The notes below the pieces were generated by a model. That model did not search any database. It was not told the DNA's origin and saw only the letters and a program-made list of their open reading frames with translations. From JAVBNN01 sp031551525 (lineage in GTDB: Bacteria; Bacillota; Negativicutes; Acidaminococcales; JAISLQ01), in the NCBI GenBank assembly GCA_031551525.1, contig JAVBNN010000038.1:1-13892 (forward strand): a DNA stretch of 13,892 bases, in the 5' to 3' direction. Position 1 is the stretch's first letter; every line of letters begins with the position of its first letter. The translations under genes were made by a program, and so were the position numbers. Of the stretch, positions 7,030 through 13,320 are shown piece by piece.

Positions 7030-8273
7030 AAAACAGTATGATAAAAGATATTGGCCTTGCGCCATCCGGTTGGCAAAAAATAAATTGGGTCAAAGAATAT
7101 ATGCCGGTATTGAAAAATATAGAGGCAGACTTTATTAAAACGCAACCTCTGGCTGGCAAGAATATGGTAGTTACCATACACCTGGAGGCCAAGACCGCCT
7201 ATATGGCGCTAGTCTTGAAAAATGCCGGAGCCAATGTGGCTATAACCGGCAGTAACCCGCTTTCCACCCAGGACGACGTAGCTGCGGCTCTGGCCGACGC
7301 TGGTATCCATGTATATGCTACTTATGGTTGCAACGAAAAAGAATATGACGAATATATAAGTCGGGCGCTCGATATCCGCCCAGACCTCATAATCGATGAC
7401 GGCGGCGATTTGGTAGCTCAACTGCACGGAGAGCGGAGCGCTCTTGTTGCGAACGTGATCGGCGGTTCGGAAGAGACTACGACCGGTGTGCATCGTTTGC
7501 GCGCTTTGGAAAAGAACGGGCATCTTGAATTTCCCATGATCGCGGTAAATGACGCCTACTGCAAGTATCTTTTTGATAATCGCTACGGTACTGGACAGTC
7601 ATCCTGGGACGGTATAATGCGTACCACCAATCTTTCCATCGCGGGTAAATACGTAGTTGTGGCCGGTTACGGCTGGTGCGGCAAGGGCGCGGCTATGCGG
7701 GCCAAAGGTCTTGGTGCGAATGTCATAGTCACGGAAATAGACCCGATAAAGGCTATCGAGGCAGTGTTTGATGGATTTGCCGTAATGCCTATGCTGGAAG
7801 CCGCCAAACTGGGAGATATATTTATAACGGTTACCGGTTGCCGCGACGTTATAACTAAAGAGCACTTTGCTGTTATGAAAAACGGTGCTATACTTTCCAA
7901 TTCCGGGCATTTTGATGTGGAGATAAACAAAATAGATTTGACCGCTTTAAGCGTTAAACCGCCGTTTGAATCTAGGAAAAACATCATGACTTATACCATG
8001 AACGATGGCCGCCGCTTAAACCTCCTCGGTGAGGGGCGCCTGGTAAATCTGACCTGCGGCGATGGACATCCGACCGAGATAATGGATTTGTCTTTTGCCA
8101 TGCAGATGCTATCTATGATTTATCTGATAGAAAACAAGGGCAAACTTGAGAACAAGGTTTACAACCTGCCGGATGAACTGAGTCGCCGGATAGCCGCTAT
8201 AAAACTCTCTGCCATGGGTATGGACATAGATAAACTTAACAAACAACAAGAGGAATATATGGCGAAAGCATAG
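7026..8273 (+). CDS. ahcY: S-adenosylhomocysteine hydrolase homologue, short type; possible S-inosylhomocysteine hydrolase
   Basis: Hydrolyses the thioether bond of a nucleosyl-homocysteine, releasing homocysteine, with tightly bound NAD. The catalytic residues of the family are present: H52, D124/D125 with D128 in DDGGD, E149/E150 in SEETTTG, K180 and D184, and H295 in NSGHF; the NAD site is GYGWCG at 214-219. It is 415 residues and ends in a plain helix (EEYMAKA), lacking the KPDHYRY-type tail that in human and most bacterial enzymes closes the NAD site of the neighbouring subunit. It thus matches the archaeal/Thermotoga class, to which the Methanocaldococcus S-inosylhomocysteine hydrolase belongs. 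In the adenine pocket, human T57-V-E59-T60 becomes E54-A-K56-T57 here. GTG 7026 is the start, 7 bases after AGGGGG (7013-7018), overlapping the mtnA stop. Product could be SAH- or SIH-specific. Confidence 0.9.
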   Translation: MKNSMIKDIGLAPSGWQKINWVKEYMPVLKNIEADFIKTQPLAGKNMVVTIHLEAKTAYMALVLKNAGANVAITGSNPLSTQDDVAAALADAGIHVYATYGCNEKEYDEYISRALDIRPDLIIDDGGDLVAQLHGERSALVANVIGGSEETTTGVHRLRALEKNGHLEFPMIAVNDAYCKYLFDNRYGTGQSSWDGIMRTTNLSIAGKYVVVAGYGWCGKGAAMRAKGLGANVIVTEIDPIKAIEAVFDGFAVMPMLEAAKLGDIFITVTGCRDVITKEHFAVMKNGAILSNSGHFDVEINKIDLTALSVKPPFESRKNIMTYTMNDGRRLNLLGEGRLVNLTCGDGHPTEIMDLSFAMQMLSMIYLIENKGKLENKVYNLPDELSRRIAAIKLSAMGMDIDKLNKQQEEYMAKA

Positions 8274-8281
8274 GAATTGTG

Positions 8282-8944
8282 ATGGAAAAGACCATTGACA
8301 CAGAACAGGGAATAGTTGATACAGGCAAAAAAATATTAGCCAGCCATCTCGTTGAGGGCAGTTGGGGCAATATAAGCGCCCGCCGCTTGGACGGCACGGT
8401 TGCAATAACACCCTCCGGACGAGCGTACGACACACTTGGCCGGGAAGATATTTCTGTCGTGGACGAAAAAGGCCAGGTTATCGGTGGCCGACATAGCCCC
8501 TCGTCCGAACTGCCGCTGCATCTGGCGATTTATGCGGCTCGCCCGGATGTGAAAGCCATAGTGCATACACATAGTGTGTATGCCTGTGCCTGTGCTGTGG
8601 CACAAACAGCTATTCCGCCCGTCATGGAAGACCTTGTGCAAATAGTGGGGGGAGCGGTTGAGGTCAGCAAATACTGTCTTCCTGGATCGCAAGAGCTTGC
8701 TATTGCCGCGGTAGCTGCATTGGAGGAAAAAAACGCAGTATTGTTGGCTAGGCACGGTGTGGTGGCTTGCGGGCGCAATCTTGCTGAAGCGCTGACGGTG
8801 GCTTCTATAGTGGAAAAAACTGCCAAAATTTTTTTGCTGGCACAACAGTTAGGCAAAGTCAGTTTGCTGGATGAAGAAGACATAGCTGTTTTGCGTAACT
8901 TTTATATTAATGACTATAGCAAAAGACAGCTTGTGGAGGTCTAA
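8282..8944 (+). CDS. Class II aldolase (FucA-like), candidate methylthioribulose-1-phosphate aldolase
   Basis: A zinc-dependent class II aldolase/adducin protein of 220 residues. GSWGNIS (about 27-33) and ITPSG bind the phosphate; catalytic Glu76 lies in SSELPLH; zinc ligands are H95 and H97 in VHTH and H158 in ARHG. These are each exactly three residues offset from E73, H92, H94 and H155 of E. coli fuculose-1-phosphate aldolase. The segment PGSQELA and the AxLLxRHG pattern are aldolase-like; the motifs of the dehydratase MtnB are not seen. Next to mtnP and mtnA, the likely substrate is methylthioribulose-1-phosphate, split to dihydroxyacetone phosphate and methylthioacetaldehyde as in the anaerobic DHAP shunt of Rhodospirillum rubrum. 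Substrate is inferred from context; 5-deoxyribulose- or fuculose-phosphate are alternatives. I prefer ATG 8282 over GTG 8279 because AGGAA (8272-8276) is only 2 bases from the GTG. Confidence 0.88.
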   Translation: MEKTIDTEQGIVDTGKKILASHLVEGSWGNISARRLDGTVAITPSGRAYDTLGREDISVVDEKGQVIGGRHSPSSELPLHLAIYAARPDVKAIVHTHSVYACACAVAQTAIPPVMEDLVQIVGGAVEVSKYCLPGSQELAIAAVAALEEKNAVLLARHGVVACGRNLAEALTVASIVEKTAKIFLLAQQLGKVSLLDEEDIAVLRNFYINDYSKRQLVEV

Positions 8945-8945
8945 T

Positions 8946-10223
8946 ATGTCGCATATCCTTATAAAAAACGTGCATACGATCGATAATAATATAGTAAGTA
9001 TTGGTGTCAAGGAAGATAAAATTGCTTTTATCGGTCAGGATGTGCCGACAGGCTTTACTATAGAGCATACTATCGACGGCAAAGATAAACTTGCCGTACC
9101 CGGTATGGTCAATACTCATACCCATGCCGCCATGACGCTATTTCGCAGTTATGCCGATGATATGGACCTCATGGACTGGCTGCAAAACAAGATATGGCCG
9201 GCTGAAGCAAAACTGCAAGCTGATGACGTATATTGGGGTACTATGCTGTCGGTTGCTGAAATGTTGCGTAGCGGTACCACGACTTTTGCCGACATGTATT
9301 TTTTTATGGACGAAGTCGCCCGTGTGGTTGATGAAACCGGCATTCGCAGTGTATTGTCGAGGGGCTTGACGGGTGGGGATGACAGTGACGGCAAATCGAT
9401 CGCTGAGAATAAGGATTTTTATAAAAACTGGCAAGGCAAGGCGGACGGGCGCATAACAGTGATGTTTGGTCCTCATGCTCCATATACTTGCTCACAAAAA
9501 TTTTTAGAAGAGGTAATAAATGCCGCCGCTGATGTAGGGGCGCCACTTCATATGCATCTGTCCGAAACCAAGGGTGAAGTAGCGGAGTGTTTGGCGAAAC
9601 ACGGCAAAACGCCTATCGCCTATATGGATAGCATCGGACTTTTTTCTCTGCCGACGATCGCTGCCCATTGTACCTTTGCTACCAGTGAAGAAATATGTAT
9701 AATGAAAGAAAAAAATGTCAGCGTGGCTCACAATCCGCAAAGTAATCTTAAATTGGCCAGCGGTGTCGCGCCGGTGCCGGAAATGCTCAAGGCCGGTATT
9801 GTAGTTGGCTTGGGGACCGATGGCGCCTCAAGCAACAATAATCTTGATATGCTGGAGGAAGTACGTTTGGCAGCCATGGCACATAAAGCCATAGCCAATG
9901 ATCCTAAACTGGTGAATGCCCGCGAAGCGTTTGATATGGCGACCGTACAGGGCGCCCAGGCATTGCGCTTGACCGGACTCGGAGTGCTGAGAGCAGATGC
10001 AAAGGCGGATATAGTACTGTATGACATGACAAAACCTCATTGGTATCCACGGTTTGACCTGTGCCAGATGTTGGTCTATGCGGCGCAGTCCGCCGATGTA
10101 CATACTGTTTTGGTGAATGGCAAAATATTGCTTGACGCCGGAAAGCTGACTACCATTGATGAAGAAAAAGTAAAGTACGAAGCTGAGGCCCGCGCTAAAA
10201 AACTTACTGGTTACAAGGGTTAA
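8946..10223 (+). CDS. mtaD: 5-methylthioadenosine/S-adenosylhomocysteine deaminase
   Basis: An amidohydrolase-superfamily deaminase that converts MTA to methylthioinosine and SAH to S-inosylhomocysteine, releasing ammonia. The 425-residue protein has the metal-binding HTH (H58, H60), HMHLSET (202-208), AHC with H241, and GTDGASSNN with D292, in the order and spacing of the Thermotoga maritima enzyme (TM0936), as well as the LFRSYADDMDLMDWL substrate-domain segment. A longer frame opens at 8910 within the aldolase gene, but TGGAGG at 8934-8939 points to ATG 8946, one base after the aldolase stop. It is the last gene of the cluster; nfn has its own promoter right behind. Aminofutalosine deaminases of menaquinone synthesis are close relatives and remain a possible alternative, but no mqn gene is present here. 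Confidence 0.93.
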   Translation: MSHILIKNVHTIDNNIVSIGVKEDKIAFIGQDVPTGFTIEHTIDGKDKLAVPGMVNTHTHAAMTLFRSYADDMDLMDWLQNKIWPAEAKLQADDVYWGTMLSVAEMLRSGTTTFADMYFFMDEVARVVDETGIRSVLSRGLTGGDDSDGKSIAENKDFYKNWQGKADGRITVMFGPHAPYTCSQKFLEEVINAAADVGAPLHMHLSETKGEVAECLAKHGKTPIAYMDSIGLFSLPTIAAHCTFATSEEICIMKEKNVSVAHNPQSNLKLASGVAPVPEMLKAGIVVGLGTDGASSNNNLDMLEEVRLAAMAHKAIANDPKLVNAREAFDMATVQGAQALRLTGLGVLRADAKADIVLYDMTKPHWYPRFDLCQMLVYAAQSADVHTVLVNGKILLDAGKLTTIDEEKVKYEAEARAKKLTGYKG

Positions 10224-10238
10224 ACTTTCTGCTATAAT
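10210..10238 (+). promoter_or_regulatory. Extended -10 promoter for nfnA-nfnB
   Basis: TGCTATAAT at 10230-10238 is a perfect extended -10 element, with GTTACA (10210-10215, four of six) as a -35 at 17-base spacing overlapping the end of mtaD. Expected start near 10245, about 25 bases before nfnA. No terminator separates it from mtaD, so read-through is likely too. Confidence 0.6.
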
Positions 10239-10270
10239 CAAAATTGTTATATTTATGAGGGGGGAAAACA

Positions 10271-11107
10271 ATGGCAAAAATTCTTATGGTAAATGAATTT
10301 TCGCCCGGGGTCACAGAATATATACTCGAGGCGCCGCTTATCGCTAAAAAATGTAAAGCGGGCCAGTTTATAATATTGCGTACCGACGAAGACAGTGAGC
10401 GTATCCCGCTCACCATCGCAGATTTTGACCGTGACAAAGGAACGATAACTATCGTTTTCCAGGAAGTCGGAAACACAACTCGCCATTTGGGGCAAGATTT
10501 TGCGGTGGGCGACGATATACTCGATCTGGTAGGCCCGCTCGGGCAACCTTCCCATATAGAAAACTTTGGTACGGTAGTCTGTGTGGGCGGTGGAATAGGG
10601 GTGGCGCCGGTCTATCCAATAGCGCGCGAACTGAAAAAAGCAGGTAATAAAGTTATTTCGATCATTGGCGCACGCAATAAAGATTTGATAATTTTTGAAG
10701 ATAAAATGCAGGCAGTAAGCGATGAACTGCACATAACGACCGATGACGGCAGTTATGGACTCAAGGGATTTGTTACACAACCGTTAAAAGAAATATTGGC
10801 GGCCGGCGTAAAACCGGGCATAGTATTGGCAATCGGGCCGGTAGTGATGATGCGCAATGTAGCGGAAACTACCAGACCTTTCGCGGTGTATACCGTAGCC
10901 AGTTTGAACAGTATCATGGTGGATGGAACCGGCATGTGCGGCGGTTGCCGGGTGGTTGTGGGGCAGGACAGCAAATTTGTTTGCGTGGATGGCCCTGAAT
11001 TTGACGCTCATAAAGTAGATTTTGCCAATTTGCTGCAACGCCAGCAGATGTATAAAGGGCAGGAAAGTTTGGAATATAGCTGCGGAGGTCAATGTAAATG
11101 CCTGTAA
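10271..11107 (+). CDS. nfnA: NfnA, FAD/[2Fe-2S] subunit of NADH-dependent ferredoxin:NADP oxidoreductase
   Basis: The small subunit of the electron-bifurcating Nfn complex, which couples NADPH oxidation to reduction of ferredoxin and NAD+ (and the reverse) in the cytoplasm of anaerobes. The 278-residue product starts with a ferredoxin-reductase FAD domain (AGQFIILR near 37, RIPLTIADFD near 53-62), then an NAD domain with GGGIGVAPVYPIAREL. The [2Fe-2S] site is DGTGMCGGC with C223, C226 and C238, plus Asp218 just before; an Asp plus three Cys ligation is known for this family. Dihydroorotate dehydrogenase electron-transfer subunit (PyrK) is related, but the NfnB partner overlapping by 10 bases settles the call. 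GAGGGGGG (10257-10264) is a strong ribosome binding site. Confidence 0.92.
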   Translation: MAKILMVNEFSPGVTEYILEAPLIAKKCKAGQFIILRTDEDSERIPLTIADFDRDKGTITIVFQEVGNTTRHLGQDFAVGDDILDLVGPLGQPSHIENFGTVVCVGGGIGVAPVYPIARELKKAGNKVISIIGARNKDLIIFEDKMQAVSDELHITTDDGSYGLKGFVTQPLKEILAAGVKPGIVLAIGPVVMMRNVAETTRPFAVYTVASLNSIMVDGTGMCGGCRVVVGQDSKFVCVDGPEFDAHKVDFANLLQRQQMYKGQESLEYSCGGQCKCL

Positions 11108-12498
11108 ACAGACATCCTATGCCGGAACAAGCGCCTGATGAACGCAATAAAAACTTTGACGAAGTCGCTTTGGGTTACGATATAGCTACGGCTATTGCCG
11201 AAGCTGAGCGCTGCCTGCAATGTAAAAACCCACTTTGCCAGAAAGGTTGTCCGGTCAATGTCGACATACCGGAATTTATAAACCATATAAAAACAAACGA
11301 CCTGGCTTCTGCAATAAAAACTTTAAAACGAAAAAATAGTTTGCCGGCTGTTTGTGGACGTGTCTGCCCACAGGAAAATCAGTGCGAAAAAAAATGCATC
11401 TTAGGGATAAAAAGTCAACCGGTGGCTATAGGACGGTTGGAAAGATTTGCCGCTGACTATGCCCGGGAACACGAACTGAACGGCAAAGCGCCGGAGACTG
11501 GTAAAGATAATATGGGCAGGGTAGCTGTCGTTGGCGGCGGCCCGGCTGGTTTGACTGCAGCAGGCGACCTTGCTCGCATAGGCTATGACGTCACGATTTT
11601 TGAAGCGCTTCACGAACCCGGCGGAGTGCTTATGTACGGTATACCTCAATTTCGTCTGCCCAAAGAAATAGTGCGCTATGAAATAGAGGCTCTCAAAACG
11701 CTTGGCGTGAAAATACTCCCTAACATGGTAGTTGGTAGAAGCTATACAGTACCGGAACTATTGGATGAAGAAGGTTTTGACGCAGTATTCATAGGTACTG
11801 GAGCAGGATTGCCGCACTTCATGAAAATACCGGGTGAAAATCTCAACGGTGTTTATTCGGCTAACGAATTTTTGACACGTACAAATTTGATGCGCGCCTA
11901 TAAATTTCCGCAAGTAGCTACACCTGTATACGTAGGAAAAAAAGTAGCCGTTGTCGGAGCCGGTAATGTCGCCATGGACGCTGCCCGCACATCTAAACGT
12001 CTCGGAGCGCAAGAAGTCAGTATAGTCTACCGGCGTTCAGCGGAAGAAATGCCCGCCAGAGCGGAAGAAGTAGAGCATGCTAAAGAAGAGGGGATAATAT
12101 TTCGCCTGCTTACCAATCCGGTAGCCATCCTGGGTGATGATAAGGGCTGGGTAAATGGCATGGAATGTGTTTTTATGGAACTCGGCGAAGCTGACGCCTC
12201 CGGGCGCAGAAGCCCAGTTGAAATAAAGGGTTCCAATTTTATCCTTGATGTAGATATGGTAGTAATGGCGATTGGACAAGGCCCCAATCCCTTAATCCAA
12301 TCTACTACGGAAGGTATGCAAACAGATAAACGGGGCAATATAGTGGCCGATGAACAGGGACGCACTACCCGCCCGGGAGTTTTTGCTGGCGGAGATATCG
12401 TAACAGGAGCGGCCACCGTAATCTCCGCTATGGGCGCAGGTAAAACTGCAGCTGACGCTATACACGAATACATCCAAAATAAACACGGCAACAATTAA
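11098..12498 (+). CDS. nfnB: NfnB, NADPH-binding large subunit of ferredoxin:NADP oxidoreductase (GltD-like)
   Basis: The bifurcating-flavin subunit of Nfn. The N-terminus (residues 1-100) carries two cysteine sets for two [4Fe-4S] clusters: C39, C42, C47, C51 (CLQCKNPLCQKGCPV) and C86, C90, C96, C100 with Glu93 nearby (CGRVCPQENQCEKKC). A glutamate is known to ligate the proximal cluster in this family. Then come an FAD motif (VAVVGGGPAGLTAA, near 141-154), a second dinucleotide motif VAVVGAGNVAMDAAR, and the C-terminal GDIVTGAATVISAMGAGK. The 466 residues match stand-alone Nfn subunits; the same fold serves as small subunit of glutamate synthase, but no gltB is nearby. GGAGG at 11084-11088 is 9 bases from ATG 11098; an ATG directly followed by TAA (11092-11097) sits between them. 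Confidence 0.93.
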   Translation: MPVNRHPMPEQAPDERNKNFDEVALGYDIATAIAEAERCLQCKNPLCQKGCPVNVDIPEFINHIKTNDLASAIKTLKRKNSLPAVCGRVCPQENQCEKKCILGIKSQPVAIGRLERFAADYAREHELNGKAPETGKDNMGRVAVVGGGPAGLTAAGDLARIGYDVTIFEALHEPGGVLMYGIPQFRLPKEIVRYEIEALKTLGVKILPNMVVGRSYTVPELLDEEGFDAVFIGTGAGLPHFMKIPGENLNGVYSANEFLTRTNLMRAYKFPQVATPVYVGKKVAVVGAGNVAMDAARTSKRLGAQEVSIVYRRSAEEMPARAEEVEHAKEEGIIFRLLTNPVAILGDDKGWVNGMECVFMELGEADASGRRSPVEIKGSNFILDVDMVVMAIGQGPNPLIQSTTEGMQTDKRGNIVADEQGRTTRPGVFAGGDIVTGAATVISAMGAGKTAADAIHEYIQNKHGNN

Positions 12499-12530
12499 AT
12501 TTTAATATGTAGTAAATGGGGGGAAACAAA

Positions 12531-13112
12531 ATGTCATTAAAAGTAAAACTCGGGGTCTCTGCGCGTCACATCCACCTGAGCCAACACGACATGGAGTCTC
12601 TTTTCGGTGCCGGTTACGAACTGAGCAAAGTAAAAGAACTCGGACAGCCGGGAGAATTTTCTTCTGGCGAAAAACTGGATGTAGCTACTGAAAAAGGTAT
12701 TATCAAAGGAGTCAGGGTTATTGGACCGATCCGTAAAAATACTCAAGTAGAATTTGCATTGACCGATGCGCGTATATTGGGATTGAACCCGCCAGTGAGA
12801 GAATCAGGCGATCTAGCTGGTTCACCAGGCGCCAAGCTTATAGGTCCCAACGGTGAAGTCACAATAGCCGAAGGCGTTATAATCGCTGCGCGCCATCTAC
12901 ATTTGGATCTTCGTACCGCAGCCATGATTGGCCTCAAAGACAAAGATAATGTAAAAGTAAGTATCCCCGGTGACCGAGCTATAACATTCGACCATGTTTT
13001 GGTAAGGGCAAAGGAAACTTACGCGCCAGAGTTCCACATTGACACTGATGAAGGTAATGCCTGCATGGCTGTAACTGGTCAGGAAGTTGAAATAGCCATA
13101 ATAAAAAAATAA
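12531..13112 (+). CDS. pduL: PduL-type phosphate acyltransferase
   Basis: Exchanges CoA and phosphate on acetyl or propionyl groups, the step before ATP formation by acetate or propionate kinase. The 193-residue protein holds the two PduL repeats with their zinc-binding histidines: ARHIHLS (H13, H15) and ARHLHL (H122, H124), and the linking ILGLNPPVRESGDLAGSPG. It starts directly with the catalytic domain, lacking the N-terminal amphipathic helix that targets PduL to bacterial microcompartments, and no shell genes are nearby, so it is probably a soluble housekeeping phosphotransacylase. A frame opens earlier at 12516, but the run of six G at 12518-12523 is the ribosome binding site for ATG 12531. 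It follows nfnB after 32 bases without a terminator and is probably in the same transcript. Confidence 0.93.
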   Translation: MSLKVKLGVSARHIHLSQHDMESLFGAGYELSKVKELGQPGEFSSGEKLDVATEKGIIKGVRVIGPIRKNTQVEFALTDARILGLNPPVRESGDLAGSPGAKLIGPNGEVTIAEGVIIAARHLHLDLRTAAMIGLKDKDNVKVSIPGDRAITFDHVLVRAKETYAPEFHIDTDEGNACMAVTGQEVEIAIIKK

Positions 13113-13120
13113 TGCTTACT

Positions 13121-13155
13121 AACCGGTGTGCAAATCATTTGTATGCCGGTTTTCT
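13121..13155 (+). terminator. Intrinsic terminator after pduL
   Basis: A long hairpin: AACCGG (13121-13126) with CCGGTT (13146-13151), continuing inward through eight more pairs (some G-U) to a three-base TCA loop, about 14 pairs in all. The T run (TTTTCT) is short and broken, so efficiency is uncertain. Confidence 0.65.
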
Positions 13156-13168
13156 ACTTGCATTTTAC

Positions 13169-13182
13169 ATAATATATATTAT
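13169..13182. repeat. AT-only perfect palindrome of 14 bases
   Basis: ATAATATATATTAT between the pduL terminator and the LexA box reads the same on both strands. It could be an operator or simply AT-rich spacer; no matching copy was seen elsewhere in the window. Confidence 0.3.
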
Positions 13183-13244
13183 CGGACATAAAAAAAGATA
13201 TGTATATGACCAAATTCAAAGGCTTCAAAGTGAATTGTTTTTTT

Positions 13245-13258
13245 CGAACACATGTTTT
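13245..13258. promoter_or_regulatory. LexA (SOS) operator, Firmicutes type
   Basis: CGAACACATGTTTT matches the Bacillus subtilis LexA/DinR consensus CGAACRNRYGTTYC at 13 of 14 positions (last base T instead of C). It ends 16 bases before the TG of the lexA extended -10 box, covering the -35 region, the usual arrangement for autorepression. Confidence 0.85.
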
Positions 13259-13274
13259 ATTATTCTTTTTTACA

Positions 13275-13283
13275 TGCTATAAT
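13275..13283 (+). promoter_or_regulatory. Extended -10 promoter of lexA
   Basis: TGCTATAAT is a perfect extended -10. The -35 position at 17-base spacing (13255-13260, TTTTAT) is poor and overlaps the LexA box. Expected start near 13290, about 30 bases before the gene. Confidence 0.65.
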
Positions 13284-13311
13284 TATATAGAAGAATTTTT
13301 TAAAGTACTTT

Positions 13312-13317
13312 AGGAGG
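13312..13317 (+). promoter_or_regulatory. Ribosome binding site AGGAGG that bears on the lexA start
   Basis: Perfect AGGAGG, but only 3 bases before ATG 13321 and 9 bases before the in-frame TTG at 13327. By spacing alone the TTG (third codon) is the better start; by codon type the ATG is. Confidence 0.6.
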
Positions 13318-13320
13318 TTG

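Noticed and set aside
8282..8944. MtnB, methylthioribulose-1-phosphate dehydratase
   Set aside because: Same superfamily and zinc histidines, but PGSQELA and the residue spacing follow FucA-type aldolases, and the downstream genes that MtnB needs are not present in the window.
8946..10223. MtaD as aminofutalosine deaminase of menaquinone synthesis
   Set aside because: The families are close, but no mqn gene is in the window while four MTA/SAH genes are adjacent; kept only as an alternative in the entry.
11092..11097. ATG-TAA minimal upstream frame before nfnB as a regulatory start-stop
   Set aside because: It lies in the coding end of nfnA, only 3 bases after the GGAGG, and is most simply a chance product of the overlap.
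11098..12498. Glutamate synthase small subunit (GltD) for the large Nfn subunit
   Set aside because: The similarity is real but there is no glutamate synthase large subunit, and the overlapping upstream gene is a clear NfnA with its [2Fe-2S] motif.
12531..13112. PduL as a sign of a propanediol or ethanolamine microcompartment
   Set aside because: No shell proteins, no diol dehydratase or ethanolamine lyase, and no N-terminal targeting helix; it looks like a stand-alone enzyme.
13169..13182. AT-only palindrome as an operator or origin element
   Set aside because: In a very AT-rich spacer a 14-base palindrome made only of A and T can arise by chance, and no second copy or DnaA boxes were seen; listed as a low-confidence repeat only.
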